A stretch of DNA of 64,000 bases from Cryobacterium tagatosivorans. Its GTDB lineage: Bacteria; Actinomycetota; Actinomycetes; Actinomycetales; Microbacteriaceae. Position numbers and translations under genes: made by a program. Each line of letters starts with the position of its first letter. The first letter of the stretch is position 1. The notes under the pieces are model-generated. The model did not search any database and was not told the origin of the DNA. It saw nothing but the letters and a program-made list of their open reading frames with translations. The DNA is taken from the NCBI RefSeq assembly GCF_004402215.1, contig NZ_SOEZ01000075.1, forward strand, positions 1 to 64,000, written 5' to 3'. Shown here in pieces: positions 8,215 through 18,419 of this stretch.

Positions 8215-8376
8215 GGGGGACCGTCCGGTCCGGCACAGGCCGGGCTCGGCTTTACAGGGGTGCCGGAGTGACCTAGACTTGATCGAGGTAGTTGAAATCT
8301 GCCATGCTTTTCTGCGCCCATTTTTGTTGTCTGACAACCGGGATGCGCGCGACGAGGTGGTGGGGATTTCATTCCT

Positions 8377-8449
8377 AGGGTGGTGGCTCAATTGGTAGAG
8401 CAGCGGTCTCCAAAACCGCAGGTTGCAGGTTCGAGTCCTGTCCGCCCTG
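8377..8449 (+). tRNA. tRNA-Trp (anticodon CCA)
   Basis: A complete 73-base cloverleaf: acceptor AGGGTGG with CCGCCCT (one U-G pair), D-arm GCTC...GAGC, anticodon stem GCGGT/ACCGC with loop CTCCAAA, T-arm GCAGG-TTCGAGT-CCTGT, discriminator G. The following bases are CAA, so the CCA tail is not encoded and must be added. It precedes secE, the usual position in actinobacteria. Confidence 0.97.
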
Positions 8450-8491
8450 CAAGTCGGTGGTATTTCCGTCGGCCCATGAAAGGTGTGACAG

Positions 8492-8767
8492 GTGGCCCGA
8501 ACAGTTATCGACGAACCTAGTGAGGAAATCGTCGCCAACGCGAGAATCGCCCGCGAATCGAAGCGCGGACCGTTCGCTCGGCTGACCCTGTTCATCAAGC
8601 AGGTGCTGGCCGAACTCCGCAAGGTTGTCACGCCGACCCGCAAGGAACTCCTGAGCTACACGGGCGTCGTGCTGGTCTTCGTGGTCATCATGATGGCCCT
8701 GGTGTCCGGCCTCGACTGGGTGTTCGCGCTCGTCGTGACCTATGTGTTCGGAACGCCCACGGGCTAG
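8492..8767 (+). CDS. secE: Preprotein translocase subunit SecE
   Basis: A 91-residue protein with a charged cytosolic N-terminus, the amphipathic helix [20 protein letters not shown] (the conserved SecE clamp on SecY) and a single transmembrane helix at about residues 55-80. It stabilises SecY in the SecYEG channel. GTG at 8492 has AAAGG about eight bases upstream. It lies between tRNA-Trp and nusG, as in most bacteria. Confidence 0.95.
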   Translation: MARTVIDEPSEEIVANARIARESKRGPFARLTLFIKQVLAELRKVVTPTRKELLSYTGVVLVFVVIMMALVSGLDWVFALVVTYVFGTPTG

Positions 8768-8863
8768 AGCACGTGCCGCCCGGCGCATCCTGCGTTGATT
8801 TTCATGGCAACTCTGAACGGGCAACGATTTCGTGCCTGTTCGATAGATAAGGACTGAGATTTA

Positions 8864-9826
8864 GTGACTGAGACGAAACACGGCGACGTCGACTGGGCTA
8901 CCGCCGCAGAGCAGTCCTCCGACGAGGATGAGGCGCAGGAAGGCAACATCCTCGCCGAAGAAGAAGACGCCGTAGAGCCCGCCGAGCACGCTGCCCTGCA
9001 CGTCATCGACCCCAACGCCAACATCGAGGACAACCTCGACGCCGCGCTGGACGCCCTCGCCGAGGCCACCGATCCCGAAGCCGACGAGGTCGTCAACGAC
9101 GCCCTCGACATCGATTCCGCCGACGAGGCCGAGGCCGCCGCCGAGGCCGTCGAGGACGAGGCCCCGGTCGCCGCAACCGAAGAGGTCGCCGCCGACGAGA
9201 CGCCCGAAGACCCGTACGACGAATTCCGCAAGGAACTGCGTTTCCAGCCGGGCAAGTGGTACGTCATTCACTCCTACGCCGGCTTCGAACGCCGCGTGAA
9301 GTCGAACATCGAGAACCGCAAGCAGTCGATGGCCATGGAAGATTACATCTACCAGGTCGAGGTTCCGATGGAAGACGTCGTCGAGATCAAGAACGGCCAG
9401 CGCAAGATGGTCACCCGCGTGCGCATCCCCGGATACGTTCTCGTTCGCATGGACCTCAACGAGGACAGCTGGTCCGTTGTGCGCCACACGCCCGGAGTCA
9501 CGGGCTTCGTCGGCAACTCGCACAACCCGACCCCGCTCCGCTTCGAGGAGGCCTTCGGCATGCTGAAGAGCCTCGTCGAGATCAAAGAGGCTCCGAGCAT
9601 CAAGACCGGCGGCGGACAGGGCGGCAAGGCCGCGTCCCGCGTGCTTCCCGCCGAGATCGACTTCGAGATCGGCGAGACCATCACCATCAAGGAAGGCTCG
9701 TTCGCGGGCCTGCCCGGTTCCATCAACGAGATCAAGCCGGAGAGCGGCAAGCTCATCGTGCTGGTGTCCTTGTTCGAACGTGAGACCCCGGTCGAGCTCA
9801 GCTTCGACCAGGTCACCAAGCTTTAA
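8864..9826 (+). CDS. nusG: Transcription termination/antitermination protein NusG, with long acidic N-terminus
   Basis: A 320-residue NusG, about 140 residues longer than the E. coli protein. Residues 1 to about 122 are a low-complexity extension rich in Asp, Glu and Ala. The NGN domain begins at KWYVIHSYAGFERRVKSNIENRK (about 128) and binds the RNA polymerase clamp. The C-terminal KOW domain runs from IGETITIKEGSFAGLPGSI to the end and contacts Rho or ribosomal S10. Acidic N-terminal extensions are known in actinobacterial NusG. GTG at 8864 sits ahead of the acidic part and has AAGGA about 15 bases upstream, so initiation is weakly supported. Confidence 0.95.
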   Translation: MTETKHGDVDWATAAEQSSDEDEAQEGNILAEEEDAVEPAEHAALHVIDPNANIEDNLDAALDALAEATDPEADEVVNDALDIDSADEAEAAAEAVEDEAPVAATEEVAADETPEDPYDEFRKELRFQPGKWYVIHSYAGFERRVKSNIENRKQSMAMEDYIYQVEVPMEDVVEIKNGQRKMVTRVRIPGYVLVRMDLNEDSWSVVRHTPGVTGFVGNSHNPTPLRFEEAFGMLKSLVEIKEAPSIKTGGGQGGKAASRVLPAEIDFEIGETITIKEGSFAGLPGSINEIKPESGKLIVLVSLFERETPVELSFDQVTKL

Positions 9827-9902
9827 GTCCACCGGGGCCCGTCCGGGCCCTCGGGAGAGCATGCCCTTGTGGCTGCTCGAACATCAATAAGAAGGAAGAA
9901 CA

Positions 9903-10334
9903 ATGGCACCGAAGAAGAAGGTTACCGGTCTGATCAAGCTTCAGATCAAGGCCGGCGCCGCCAACCCAGCACCGCCCATCGGGCCGGCGCTTGGCCAGCA
10001 CGGCGTTAACATCATGGAGTTCTGCAAGGCGTACAACGCCCAGACGGAAGCCCAGCGCGGAAACGTCATCCCGGTTGAGATCACCGTGTACGACGACCGC
10101 TCATTCACGTTCATCCTGAAGACCCCGCCGGCGGCGGAGCTCATCAAGAAGGCAGCCGGCGTTGCCAAGGGCAGCGGCACCCCGCACACCGTCAAGGTTG
10201 CGAAGCTCACCCAGGCGCAGGTTCGCGAGATCGCCACGACGAAGATGGTTGACCTCAACGCCAACGACCTCGACGCGGCATCGAAGATCATCGCCGGAAC
10301 CGCCCGCTCCATGGGCATCACGGTCGAGGCCTAA
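9903..10334 (+). CDS. rplK: 50S ribosomal protein L11
   Basis: A 143-residue protein of normal length. [18 protein letters not shown] opens the N-terminal domain with the conserved proline-rich [19 protein letters not shown]; the rRNA-binding C-terminal domain holds [20 protein letters not shown] and SMGITVE. It shapes the GTPase-associated centre of 23S rRNA. A strong ribosome-binding site, AGAAGGAAG, precedes ATG 9903. Co-transcribed with rplA. Confidence 0.98.
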   Translation: MAPKKKVTGLIKLQIKAGAANPAPPIGPALGQHGVNIMEFCKAYNAQTEAQRGNVIPVEITVYDDRSFTFILKTPPAAELIKKAAGVAKGSGTPHTVKVAKLTQAQVREIATTKMVDLNANDLDAASKIIAGTARSMGITVEA

Positions 10335-10426
10335 CCCTCACCCCCCGGCATCCCGCCACCCAGCAGTACGTGGAAGAGCCAGCCAGGCTCGCACCACACT
10401 CTCAAATTTTTGTACAGGAGATTCAA

Positions 10427-11116
10427 ATGGCACAGAAGTCAAAGGCCTATCGGGCCGCGGCCGAGAAGATCGAAGCCGACAAGTTCTACACCCCCACCGA
10501 GGCCGTCACCCTGGCCAAGGAGACCGGCTCCGCCAAGTTCAACTCCACGGTTGAGGTCGCCCTCAAGCTTGGTGTCGACCCGCGCAAGGCAGACCAGATG
10601 GTGCGCGGCACCGTCATCCTGCCGCATGGTACCGGTAAGACCGCCCGCGTCATCGTCTTCGCAACCGGCCCGGCCGCCGAGGCAGCTATCGCTGCCGGCG
10701 CCGACGAGGTCGGTGGCGACGAGCTCATTGAGAAGGTGGCCGCCGGCTACACCTCGTTCGACTCCGCCGTCTCGACCCCCGAGCTCATGGGTAAGGTCGG
10801 TCGTCTCGGTAAGGTCCTCGGCCCGCGCGGCCTCATGCCGAACCCGAAGACCGGCACCGTGACGCCCAACGTCGCGAAGGCGGTCTCCGACATCAAGGGC
10901 GGAAAGATCGAGTTCCGCGTCGACAAGCACTCCAACGTGCACTTCGTCGTCGGCAAGGCATCCTTCACCGCCGAGCAGCTGAACGAGAACATCGGCGCGG
11001 CACTCGAGGAGATCGTTCGCCTCAAGCCGAGCTCCTCGAAGGGCCGCTACATCACGAAGGGCGCCGTCTCGACCACGTTCGGCCCCGGCATCCCGCTCGA
11101 CGTGAACAGCATCTAA
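10427..11116 (+). CDS. rplA: 50S ribosomal protein L1
   Basis: A 229-residue protein. Family blocks: [47 protein letters not shown], the [20 protein letters not shown] signature near residue 125, and the C-terminal [17 protein letters not shown]. It builds the mobile L1 stalk and in many bacteria represses its own operon. ATG 10427 follows CAGGAG at a good distance; the upstream in-frame start at 10370 lacks one. Confidence 0.98.
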   Translation: MAQKSKAYRAAAEKIEADKFYTPTEAVTLAKETGSAKFNSTVEVALKLGVDPRKADQMVRGTVILPHGTGKTARVIVFATGPAAEAAIAAGADEVGGDELIEKVAAGYTSFDSAVSTPELMGKVGRLGKVLGPRGLMPNPKTGTVTPNVAKAVSDIKGGKIEFRVDKHSNVHFVVGKASFTAEQLNENIGAALEEIVRLKPSSSKGRYITKGAVSTTFGPGIPLDVNSI

Positions 11117-11129
11117 GCTCCATCATCGT

Positions 11130-11161
11130 CAGGAAAGGCCCGCTTCGGCGGGCCTTTCCTG
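11130..11161 (+). terminator. Terminator after rplKA
   Basis: Perfect hairpin CAGGAAAGGCCCGC / GCGGGCCTTTCCTG around a TTCG tetraloop, starting 14 bases after the rplA stop. The U-tract is weak (GTTCC), as often in high-GC actinobacteria. Confidence 0.8.
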
Positions 11162-11190
11162 TTCCCCCGGGCAGCGCGGGGCGAACGACG

Positions 11191-11220
11191 AGAAGGGCCC
11201 GTCTTTCGACGGGCCCTTCT
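11191..11220 (-). terminator. Second, probably bidirectional terminator between rplA and the APC permease
   Basis: AGAAGGGCCCGTC pairs perfectly with GACGGGCCCTTCT around TTTC. It lies 17 bases past the stop of the convergent minus-strand permease gene and backs up the rplA terminator on the other strand. Confidence 0.7.
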
Positions 11221-11236
11221 GCGTGCACGGAGGTCT

Positions 11237-12742
11237 CTACTGCGTGCTGGGGTGCTCCCGGATCTGCCTGGCCATCTCGATGGCGTCGCCTTCCGGCGCG
11301 TGCGAGGCGCTGTGCGGCTTGGCGATGAAGAGGTAGAGCAGCCCGCTGCCCATCACGACGCCGAGGCCGATGAGCACGATCCAGTCGTCGAGGATGACCC
11401 CGGATGTCCCCGGCTGGCCGAGGAGATACATCGCGAACAGTCCGTACGCGAGGGCGAGGATGTTGACGATGATCCCGGCCCCGCCCAGGTTGAACGGTCC
11501 GGCCGGCTTCCAGCCCTTCAGGCGCTGCCGGAGCGCGGCGAGCACCACGGCCTGGAACGCGACGTAGATGCCGATCACCGCGAAGGCAGTGATCCGCACC
11601 AGCAGGGTGCTCCCGCCAACGTAGATCAACAGGCAGAGCAGCAGCGGGATCGTGCAGGCGACGATGAGGGCGTTGACCGGCACGGCGCGGCGTGGGGACA
11701 CATGGGCCAGCCACTTGTGGCCCGGGATCATCCCGTCCCTGGCGAACGAGAACAGCAGGCGGCTGGCCGCGGCCTGCAGGCTGAGCACGCAGGACAGGAA
11801 CGCGGTGAGCGCCACGACGAGGAAGAGCTTCGACCCGACGGTGCCGAGAGAGGACTCCAGGATCGCGGGGATCGGATCGGCGTTCTCTCCATTGACGATC
11901 GACTGGAGGTCGGGAGCGGCCATCACGTAACCGCCGAAGGAGAACAGGGCGGACACTCCGCCGACCAGGATCGTCATGATCATCGCCGTCGGGATGCGCC
12001 TGGCCGGGCTCTCGACCTCCTCCGCGACATCGCCGCAGGCCTCGAACCCGTAGAACAGGAAGAGCCCGGCGAGGGCCGCGCCGAGGAAGGCCGCGGCGTA
12101 GCTGCCATCGCCCTCAACGCCCATGGAGTCGAAGAACACGCTGAACTCCTGCTTGCGCTGGAAGATCAGCAGGTACAGCCCGAGGCCCACGACGCCGATG
12201 AGTTCGGCGGCCAGACCGATCCGGGCGACCCGCGCGAGCATCTTCGTGCCGGAGAAGTTGATCCCGAAGGCGACGATGAGGAAGAGTGCGGAGAGGCCGA
12301 GCGTCACCTCGTTGGTCACCGGGGCGTTGATCAGGCTCGCGAGGAAGCCGGTGCCGTACTCCGCCACCGCCGTGATCGTCACCAGCATCGCCCAGATGTA
12401 CACCCAGGCAGCCATCCAGGCGTAACGCTTGCCCCAGAGCCGGCGCGACCACGGGTAGATGCCGCCGGCGATCGGGTACTGGGACACGACCTCGCCGAAG
12501 ACCAGGGCCACCAGGAGCTGTCCGGCTCCGACGATGACGATCCAGAAGATCGAGGGCGGCCCGCCCGTGCTCAGGGCGAGGGCGAACAGCGAGTACACCC
12601 CGACGAGCGGCGACAGGTAGGTGAAGCCGAGGGCGAAGTTCCCCCACCAGGACATGGAGCGGACGAACGAGTCGTCGTAGCCCAGGACCTTGAGGTGCTC
12701 CGCGTCGCCGAGTCTCTTCTGGGTGGGTTGATCAACTGACAT
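11237..12742 (-). CDS. APC superfamily amino acid/amine permease
   Basis: A 501-residue integral membrane protein with about 12 transmembrane helices. The N-terminal family block FALGFTYLSPLVGVYSLFALALSTGGP and the helix 6-8 block FLGAALAGLFLFYGFEACGDVAEEVESPARRIPTAMIM are typical of the AAT/ACT branch, which carries amino acids, GABA, choline or polyamines by cation symport or exchange. ATG 12742 follows AAAGAGG. It shares a strand with a downstream-acting cupin/FAD-oxidoreductase pair, suggesting uptake of the amine that those proteins handle; this link is inferred from position. Confidence 0.88.
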   Translation of the reverse strand: MSVDQPTQKRLGDAEHLKVLGYDDSFVRSMSWWGNFALGFTYLSPLVGVYSLFALALSTGGPPSIFWIVIVGAGQLLVALVFGEVVSQYPIAGGIYPWSRRLWGKRYAWMAAWVYIWAMLVTITAVAEYGTGFLASLINAPVTNEVTLGLSALFLIVAFGINFSGTKMLARVARIGLAAELIGVVGLGLYLLIFQRKQEFSVFFDSMGVEGDGSYAAAFLGAALAGLFLFYGFEACGDVAEEVESPARRIPTAMIMTILVGGVSALFSFGGYVMAAPDLQSIVNGENADPIPAILESSLGTVGSKLFLVVALTAFLSCVLSLQAAASRLLFSFARDGMIPGHKWLAHVSPRRAVPVNALIVACTIPLLLCLLIYVGGSTLLVRITAFAVIGIYVAFQAVVLAALRQRLKGWKPAGPFNLGGAGIIVNILALAYGLFAMYLLGQPGTSGVILDDWIVLIGLGVVMGSGLLYLFIAKPHSASHAPEGDAIEMARQIREHPSTQ

Positions 12743-13081
12743 GATGACCTCTTTCGGATCAAGCCGGAGGCTTGCGCGACCGCCCACCTGGCCGCAAACA
12801 CCTCATTGTGTGTGCTCAACATACTGCCGTCGCCGGCACAATCCGGCGGAACGGGACGTTCGGCCCCGCGCGGCGTGTCGAATCACGCGAAAATCGCCGA
12901 TCCCGGCGGTGAACTCCGCGTACGCGGCGATTCTCGTCCCTGAATGGCGATTCCGCTACGCTTTCCGTCGCACGCTCTTCCCGCTCCGCCCCCGCTTTAC
13001 TTCCCGCGAAACCGCAGTTGTGCGCGCTAAAACGCGCGCATTTCGCGCACAACTGCGGTTTCGCGGTGGGTGGGTGGGCGG
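12743..13081. other. Intergenic region with a long palindrome
   Basis: 339 bases between the APC permease start and the cupin stop. The left part must hold the permease promoter (not clearly readable). The right part holds the 23-bp palindrome annotated separately. No coding potential is seen. Confidence 0.6.
13004..13066. repeat. Long intergenic palindrome (23-bp perfect arms)
   Basis: Arms 13004-13026 and 13044-13066 are perfectly complementary, with a 17-base loop (CTAAAACGCGCGCATTT) that is itself partly self-complementary. It lies 15 bases downstream of the cupin stop. No T-run follows. Confidence 0.85.
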
Positions 13082-13420
13082 TCAGGCCAGGTAGAGCTTG
13101 CGAAGCGTTTCCGTCACGGTCCAGACGGTGCGCATGCCGGCGCTGAGCCGAACAATGTCGCCGGGGGCGAGCCGGATGCGGCGCCCGTCGTCCTCGAAGT
13201 GGACGGTCGCCGCGCCGCTCAGCACGAGGAACACCTCGTCGGCCTCGACGTCGCGCATGGACCCCGGTGACATCTCCCAGACGCCGATCTCGGTGTCGCC
13301 GAGCATGCCGAGCACTGTGGACCCGGTGCCGGGAGCGCCGGCGACGACCTGCGCGGCCGGGACGGGGTCTCGCTCGATTCGCAGGGCTGCGGCTGCGGTG
13401 GCGTGGCCGGGGGTGAGCAT
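13082..13420 (-). CDS. Cupin domain protein (Cupin_3/DUF861 type)
   Basis: A 112-residue single cupin barrel. The two half-motifs are EMSPGSMRDVEADEVFLVLSG (metal-ligand region replaced by D/E-rich residues) and GDIVRLSAGMRTVWTVTETLRKLYL, the latter matching the W-x-V-x-E-T-x-R-K ending of EutQ/AllE-like cupins. Proteins of this type often sit with amine oxidases and may act as auxiliary or sensing domains. It is followed, 36 bases upstream on the same strand, by the FAD oxidoreductase, so the two are likely one operon. Confidence 0.85.
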   Translation of the reverse strand: MLTPGHATAAAALRIERDPVPAAQVVAGAPGTGSTVLGMLGDTEIGVWEMSPGSMRDVEADEVFLVLSGAATVHFEDDGRRIRLAPGDIVRLSAGMRTVWTVTETLRKLYLA

Positions 13421-13455
13421 CCGTTGTCTCCGTTGGTCGGTGGGCTGAGGGGCGG

Positions 13456-14886
13456 CTAGGAGTCGAAGCCGAGGCCGAGGGCGTCGAGCGTCTTCAGGAT
13501 CACGTTGCGGCGTCCGCCGTTGTGGTCGGCGCGGTCGAGCGACCACCGCGTCGTCTGGATGCCCATCGACGCGATCGGCTCGGGCGGGAAGGGGAGCGCG
13601 CGGCCGCGCACCATCTCCAGCTGCGTGCGCTCGGTCTGCCGCCCGGCGAGCTGGTCGAGCATGACCTTCGCCGCGAAGTGGGTCGCGCCCACGCCCAGGC
13701 CGGTGAAGCCGGCCGCGTAGGCGATACGGCCGCCGCGGGCGGTTCCGAAGAAGGCGCAGAACCGGGTGGAGGTGTCGATCGCGCCCGCCCAGCGGTGGCT
13801 GAACCGGAGGCCGGCCAGCTGCGGGAAGGTGGTGAAGAAGTGGCTCGCGAGCCGCTCGTAGCTCGCCGGGCGGTTCTCGTACTCGCTCCGGACCCGCGCG
13901 CCGTAGTGATAGATCGCGTCGTAGCCGCCGAAGAGGATGCGGTTGTCGGCGCTGAGCCGGTAGTAGTGGAACTGGTTGGCAAGGTCGCTCAGGCCCTGCC
14001 GGTGCTGCCAGCCGATCGAGGCGAGCTGCTCGGCGCTGAGCGGCTCGGTCATCAGCACGTAGTCGTAGACGGGCACGGTGGACAGGCGGTTGCGCTTGAG
14101 CAGCGACGGGAAGACGTTCGTGGCCAGCGCGGTCTTCCGGGCCCGGACGGTGCCCGACGGCGTGACCAGGTTGCTGCCCTGGGCCGGGCCGAGGCCCGCG
14201 CTGTCGAGCCGCCGCACGGGGGTGTGTTCGAAGATTTCGACGCCGAGTTCCGTCGCGACCCGGGCGAGTTCGGCCGCCAGTTTGCCGGGGTGCACGAGGG
14301 CGTTGCTGCGCCGGTGCCAGAGCCCAGCCAGGTAGGTGGGCGAGTCGACCTCCCGGCGCACGGCCGCGGCATCGAGGAAGACGGTGTCGGCGCCGGTCGG
14401 TTCCTCCCTCAGCCAGTCCACCTGGTGCTCCTCGATGGCGAGGTCGATGGCCCCGGTGCGCTCGAAGTCGCAGTCGAGCCCGAGGTCGGTGACGCTCCGC
14501 TCGATCTCGTCGAGGTTCGTCAGTCCGAGTTCGTTCAGCCGGTCGATCTCGTTCGGCCAGCGGCTGCGGCCGTTCTCCTCGCCGTGGGTCAGGCTCGCCT
14601 CGCAGAAGCCGCCGTTCCGCCCGGATGCTGCCCAGCCGACGGTTCGCGCCTCGAGCAGCACCACCCGGGCGCCGGGATCCTGCTGCTTGGCGATGAGGGC
14701 GGTCCAGAGGCCGAGGTATCCGGCGCCGACGACCGCGAGGTCGCAGTCCAGGTCCGCCGAGAGCCGGGGATGCCGCGGCTGAGGGGCGATGTCGTCGAGC
14801 CAGAACGGCGCGTGCCTGGTGTCGCCGAGGGATTGGGCGATGACGGATGCGGCGGGCCGGGCCCGTTCGAAAATCGTGCTTCCCAC
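13456..14886 (-). CDS. FAD-dependent oxidoreductase (DAO family, PuuB-like amine oxidase)
   Basis: A 476-residue DAO-fold flavoprotein. The dinucleotide-binding motif DLAVVGAGYLGLWTALIA lies near residue 50, followed by VVLLEARTVGWAASGRNGGF, the second FAD-contact region VRARKTALATNVF and the C-terminal GGRIAYAAGFTGLGVGATHFAAKV. The overall pattern, including the SGRNGG segment, matches gamma-glutamylputrescine oxidase and related amine oxidases. It would oxidise a primary or secondary amine to an aldehyde with FAD. GTG 14886 is chosen for its GAAGGAG site six bases upstream. Neighbouring cupin and APC permease support amine catabolism; the substrate is unproven. Confidence 0.85.
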   Translation of the reverse strand: MGSTIFERARPAASVIAQSLGDTRHAPFWLDDIAPQPRHPRLSADLDCDLAVVGAGYLGLWTALIAKQQDPGARVVLLEARTVGWAASGRNGGFCEASLTHGEENGRSRWPNEIDRLNELGLTNLDEIERSVTDLGLDCDFERTGAIDLAIEEHQVDWLREEPTGADTVFLDAAAVRREVDSPTYLAGLWHRRSNALVHPGKLAAELARVATELGVEIFEHTPVRRLDSAGLGPAQGSNLVTPSGTVRARKTALATNVFPSLLKRNRLSTVPVYDYVLMTEPLSAEQLASIGWQHRQGLSDLANQFHYYRLSADNRILFGGYDAIYHYGARVRSEYENRPASYERLASHFFTTFPQLAGLRFSHRWAGAIDTSTRFCAFFGTARGGRIAYAAGFTGLGVGATHFAAKVMLDQLAGRQTERTQLEMVRGRALPFPPEPIASMGIQTTRWSLDRADHNGGRRNVILKTLDALGLGFDS

Positions 14887-14958
14887 GGGGGGCTCCTTCT
14901 TCGGTGGCGGTGCTGCCACGCGTTCATCCTGCCACCACGCGGCAGGCTTCCGCCGGGT

Positions 14959-16446
14959 TTACCGGGGAGAGTGCGATTCCAGGAACTCGTAGACCTCGGT
15001 CTGGTCCACTCCCGGGAAGGTGCCGGTGGGCAGCGCGGCGAGCAGGCTCGTCGGCGTGCGCGCGGCCGGCCAGGACTGCCCGGACCACTTCTCGGCGAGG
15101 TTGGAGGGCGCGCGGCGGCAGCAGGTCTCATCCGGGCAGAGCGACACCGCGCGGTTGGTGGTCTCGCGCCCGCGGAACCACTTGACGTGCGAGAACGGCA
15201 CGCCGACGCTGACCGAATACTCGCCCTCCTTCGCCTTCTCGATCCGGGAGGTGCACCAGAAGGTGCCGCTCGGGGTGTCCGTGTACTGGTACCAGGGACT
15301 GAACCGGTCCTCGACCTCGAACACGGTCCTGGCCGTCCAGTTGCGGCAGACGGTCGTGCCTTCGATCGCCCCGAGCGCGTCGCTCGGGAAGCGCACCGCG
15401 TCATTCTCGTAGGCCTTGATGATCGTGCCCGATTCGTGCACCTTCATGAAGTGCACGGGGATGCCGAGCCTCGCCGTCGCGAGGTTGGTGAAACGGTGCG
15501 CGGCCGTCTCGTAGGACACGGCAAAGGCGTCCCGGAGGTCCTCCATCGAGATGCGCCGCAGGTTCTTCGCCTCGGTGAGCAGCTTCACCGTGTCCTTCTC
15601 CGGGAGCAGGATGGCGGCGGTCAGGTAGTTGGTCTCCACCCGCTGGCGGAGAAATTCGGCATAACTTCCGGGCTCGTCGTGCCCGCAGAGGAGGCTGGCG
15701 AAGGCCTGGAGGATCGGCGAGCGGGAGTCCCTGGACGCCGACTGCTTGGTCGGCAGGTAGATCCGCCCGTTCCGCTTGTCGGTCACCGAGCGGGTGGAAT
15801 GCGGCAGGTCGCCCACGTAGTGCAGGGAATAGCCTAGGTGGGTAGCCATGTCGGCAACCACCTGGTGGGAGACCGGGCCGCCCGTGTGGCCGACCGCGGC
15901 CAGCAGGTCGACGGCCTGCGCTTCCAGCTCGGGGAAGTAGTTGTCGCGCGAACGCATCGTCGCCCGGAGCTCGGCGTTGGCGCGCCTGGCCTCTTCGGGA
16001 GTCGCGGCCCGTTCCCGGTGCAGCCGCTCGATTTCGTTGTGCAGGGTCAGCAGGGTCTGCAACGTTTCGTCGCTCTGACCCTTGCTGACACGGATGCGCG
16101 GCAGCCCGAGGGCGGTGAAGACCGGTCCGCGCTGGGCCCGTTCGACCGCGATTTCCAGCGCGGCCCGCTCCGACGGCGCATCCGTCCTGAGCAGTTCGTC
16201 CACGGTCGTTTCGAGCGCGGTGGCAATCGTGCGCAGCATCGACAGCCGCGGTTCCCGCTTCCCGTTCTCGATCATCGACACCTGGGACGGCGCCCGGTCG
16301 ATGGCCGTCGCGAGCGCGTCGAGCGTCATCTTGCGAGCCGTGCGGAGGTCACGGATGCGCCGGCCCAGCGTGAGGGCGTCGAGCTCCGCCTCCTCGGCGG
16401 GATCCGCGGGGAAGGTGGGAGAGGGGATGCGATCTGCGATGACCAT
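14959..16446 (-). CDS. XRE-family regulator of the RamB/ScfR type
   Basis: A 495-residue regulator. Residues ~25-90 form an XRE helix-turn-helix (RRIRDLRTARKMTLDALA...APSQVSMIENGKREP). The middle is an ImmA/IrrE-like domain (VVADMATHLGYSLHYV, FASLLCGHDEPGSYAEFLRQRVETNYLTAAILLPE). The C-terminal domain has the DUF2083 features with clustered cysteines (CPDETCCRRAP). In Corynebacterium and Mycobacterium this family (RamB) controls the glyoxylate shunt in response to acetate. Here it is divergent from malate synthase, which supports that role. A palindrome lies exactly over its start codon. Confidence 0.88.
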   Translation of the reverse strand: MVIADRIPSPTFPADPAEEAELDALTLGRRIRDLRTARKMTLDALATAIDRAPSQVSMIENGKREPRLSMLRTIATALETTVDELLRTDAPSERAALEIAVERAQRGPVFTALGLPRIRVSKGQSDETLQTLLTLHNEIERLHRERAATPEEARRANAELRATMRSRDNYFPELEAQAVDLLAAVGHTGGPVSHQVVADMATHLGYSLHYVGDLPHSTRSVTDKRNGRIYLPTKQSASRDSRSPILQAFASLLCGHDEPGSYAEFLRQRVETNYLTAAILLPEKDTVKLLTEAKNLRRISMEDLRDAFAVSYETAAHRFTNLATARLGIPVHFMKVHESGTIIKAYENDAVRFPSDALGAIEGTTVCRNWTARTVFEVEDRFSPWYQYTDTPSGTFWCTSRIEKAKEGEYSVSVGVPFSHVKWFRGRETTNRAVSLCPDETCCRRAPSNLAEKWSGQSWPAARTPTSLLAALPTGTFPGVDQTEVYEFLESHSPR

Positions 16447-16504
16447 GCTTCATGGTCACACGAGCCGAATAGTTCTGGCAAACAGAAGAAACACATTTCT
16501 TCTG
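16441..16504. promoter_or_regulatory. Operator-like palindromes between the RamB-like regulator and aceB
   Basis: Two inverted repeats lie at the regulator start: GACCATG-CTT-CATGGTC (16441-16457), overlapping its ATG, and CAGAAGAAA-N4-TTTCTTCTG (16483-16504). The second is a good candidate binding site for the adjacent regulator; it does not match the published RamB core closely, apart from a nearby TGGCAAAC. Confidence 0.4.
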
Positions 16505-16560
16505 CGGATCATTCCGGGTCGGTGGGGGTGCGCGGGCTCCAGAGTGGGATCAAGCCACCG

Positions 16561-16631
16561 CAACGACGCATAACGACGCATACCGAGGCACCCAGCTCAG
16601 CGGCACCCAGCTGCGCGGCACCCAGCTCAAC
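16561..16631 (+). repeat. Short tandem repeats in the aceB leader
   Basis: Two copies of a 10-base unit AACGACGCAT (16562-16581) are followed by three contiguous 15-base units beginning GGCACCCAGCT (16587-16601, 16602-16616, 16617-16631). They end about 30 bases before the aceB ATG and are in the mRNA leader or promoter. Function unknown. Confidence 0.7.
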
Positions 16632-16660
16632 GGACCCACTACCTGTCAAGGAGAAAGACC

Positions 16661-18328
<1,668 letters not shown>

Positions 18329-18343
18329 CCCGGCTCGTCCGCT

Positions 18344-18381
18344 CCGCACCCCCTGTCCCGGATTCGGGACAGGGGGTGCGG
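18344..18381 (+). terminator. Hairpin terminator after aceB
   Basis: 17-bp perfect arms (18344-18360 with 18365-18381) around GATT, 15 bases after the aceB stop. No T-run, but position and stability fit a high-GC terminator that insulates the following gene. Confidence 0.7.
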
Positions 18382-18407
18382 CGCGCGGCGGGGCGGTTCG
18401 TGCTGGG

Positions 18408-18413
18408 TAGGCT
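18408..18413 (+). promoter_or_regulatory. -10 box of a leaderless promoter for the GNAT gene
   Basis: TAGGCT is followed by six bases (GGCGGG) and ATG 18420, giving a transcript that starts at the initiation codon. The purine-rich six bases could instead be a poor ribosome-binding site. Confidence 0.5.
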
Positions 18414-18419
18414 GGCGGG

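Noticed and set aside
16587-16631. CRISPR array
   Set aside because: Units are contiguous 15-mers without spacers; no cas genes are in the window.
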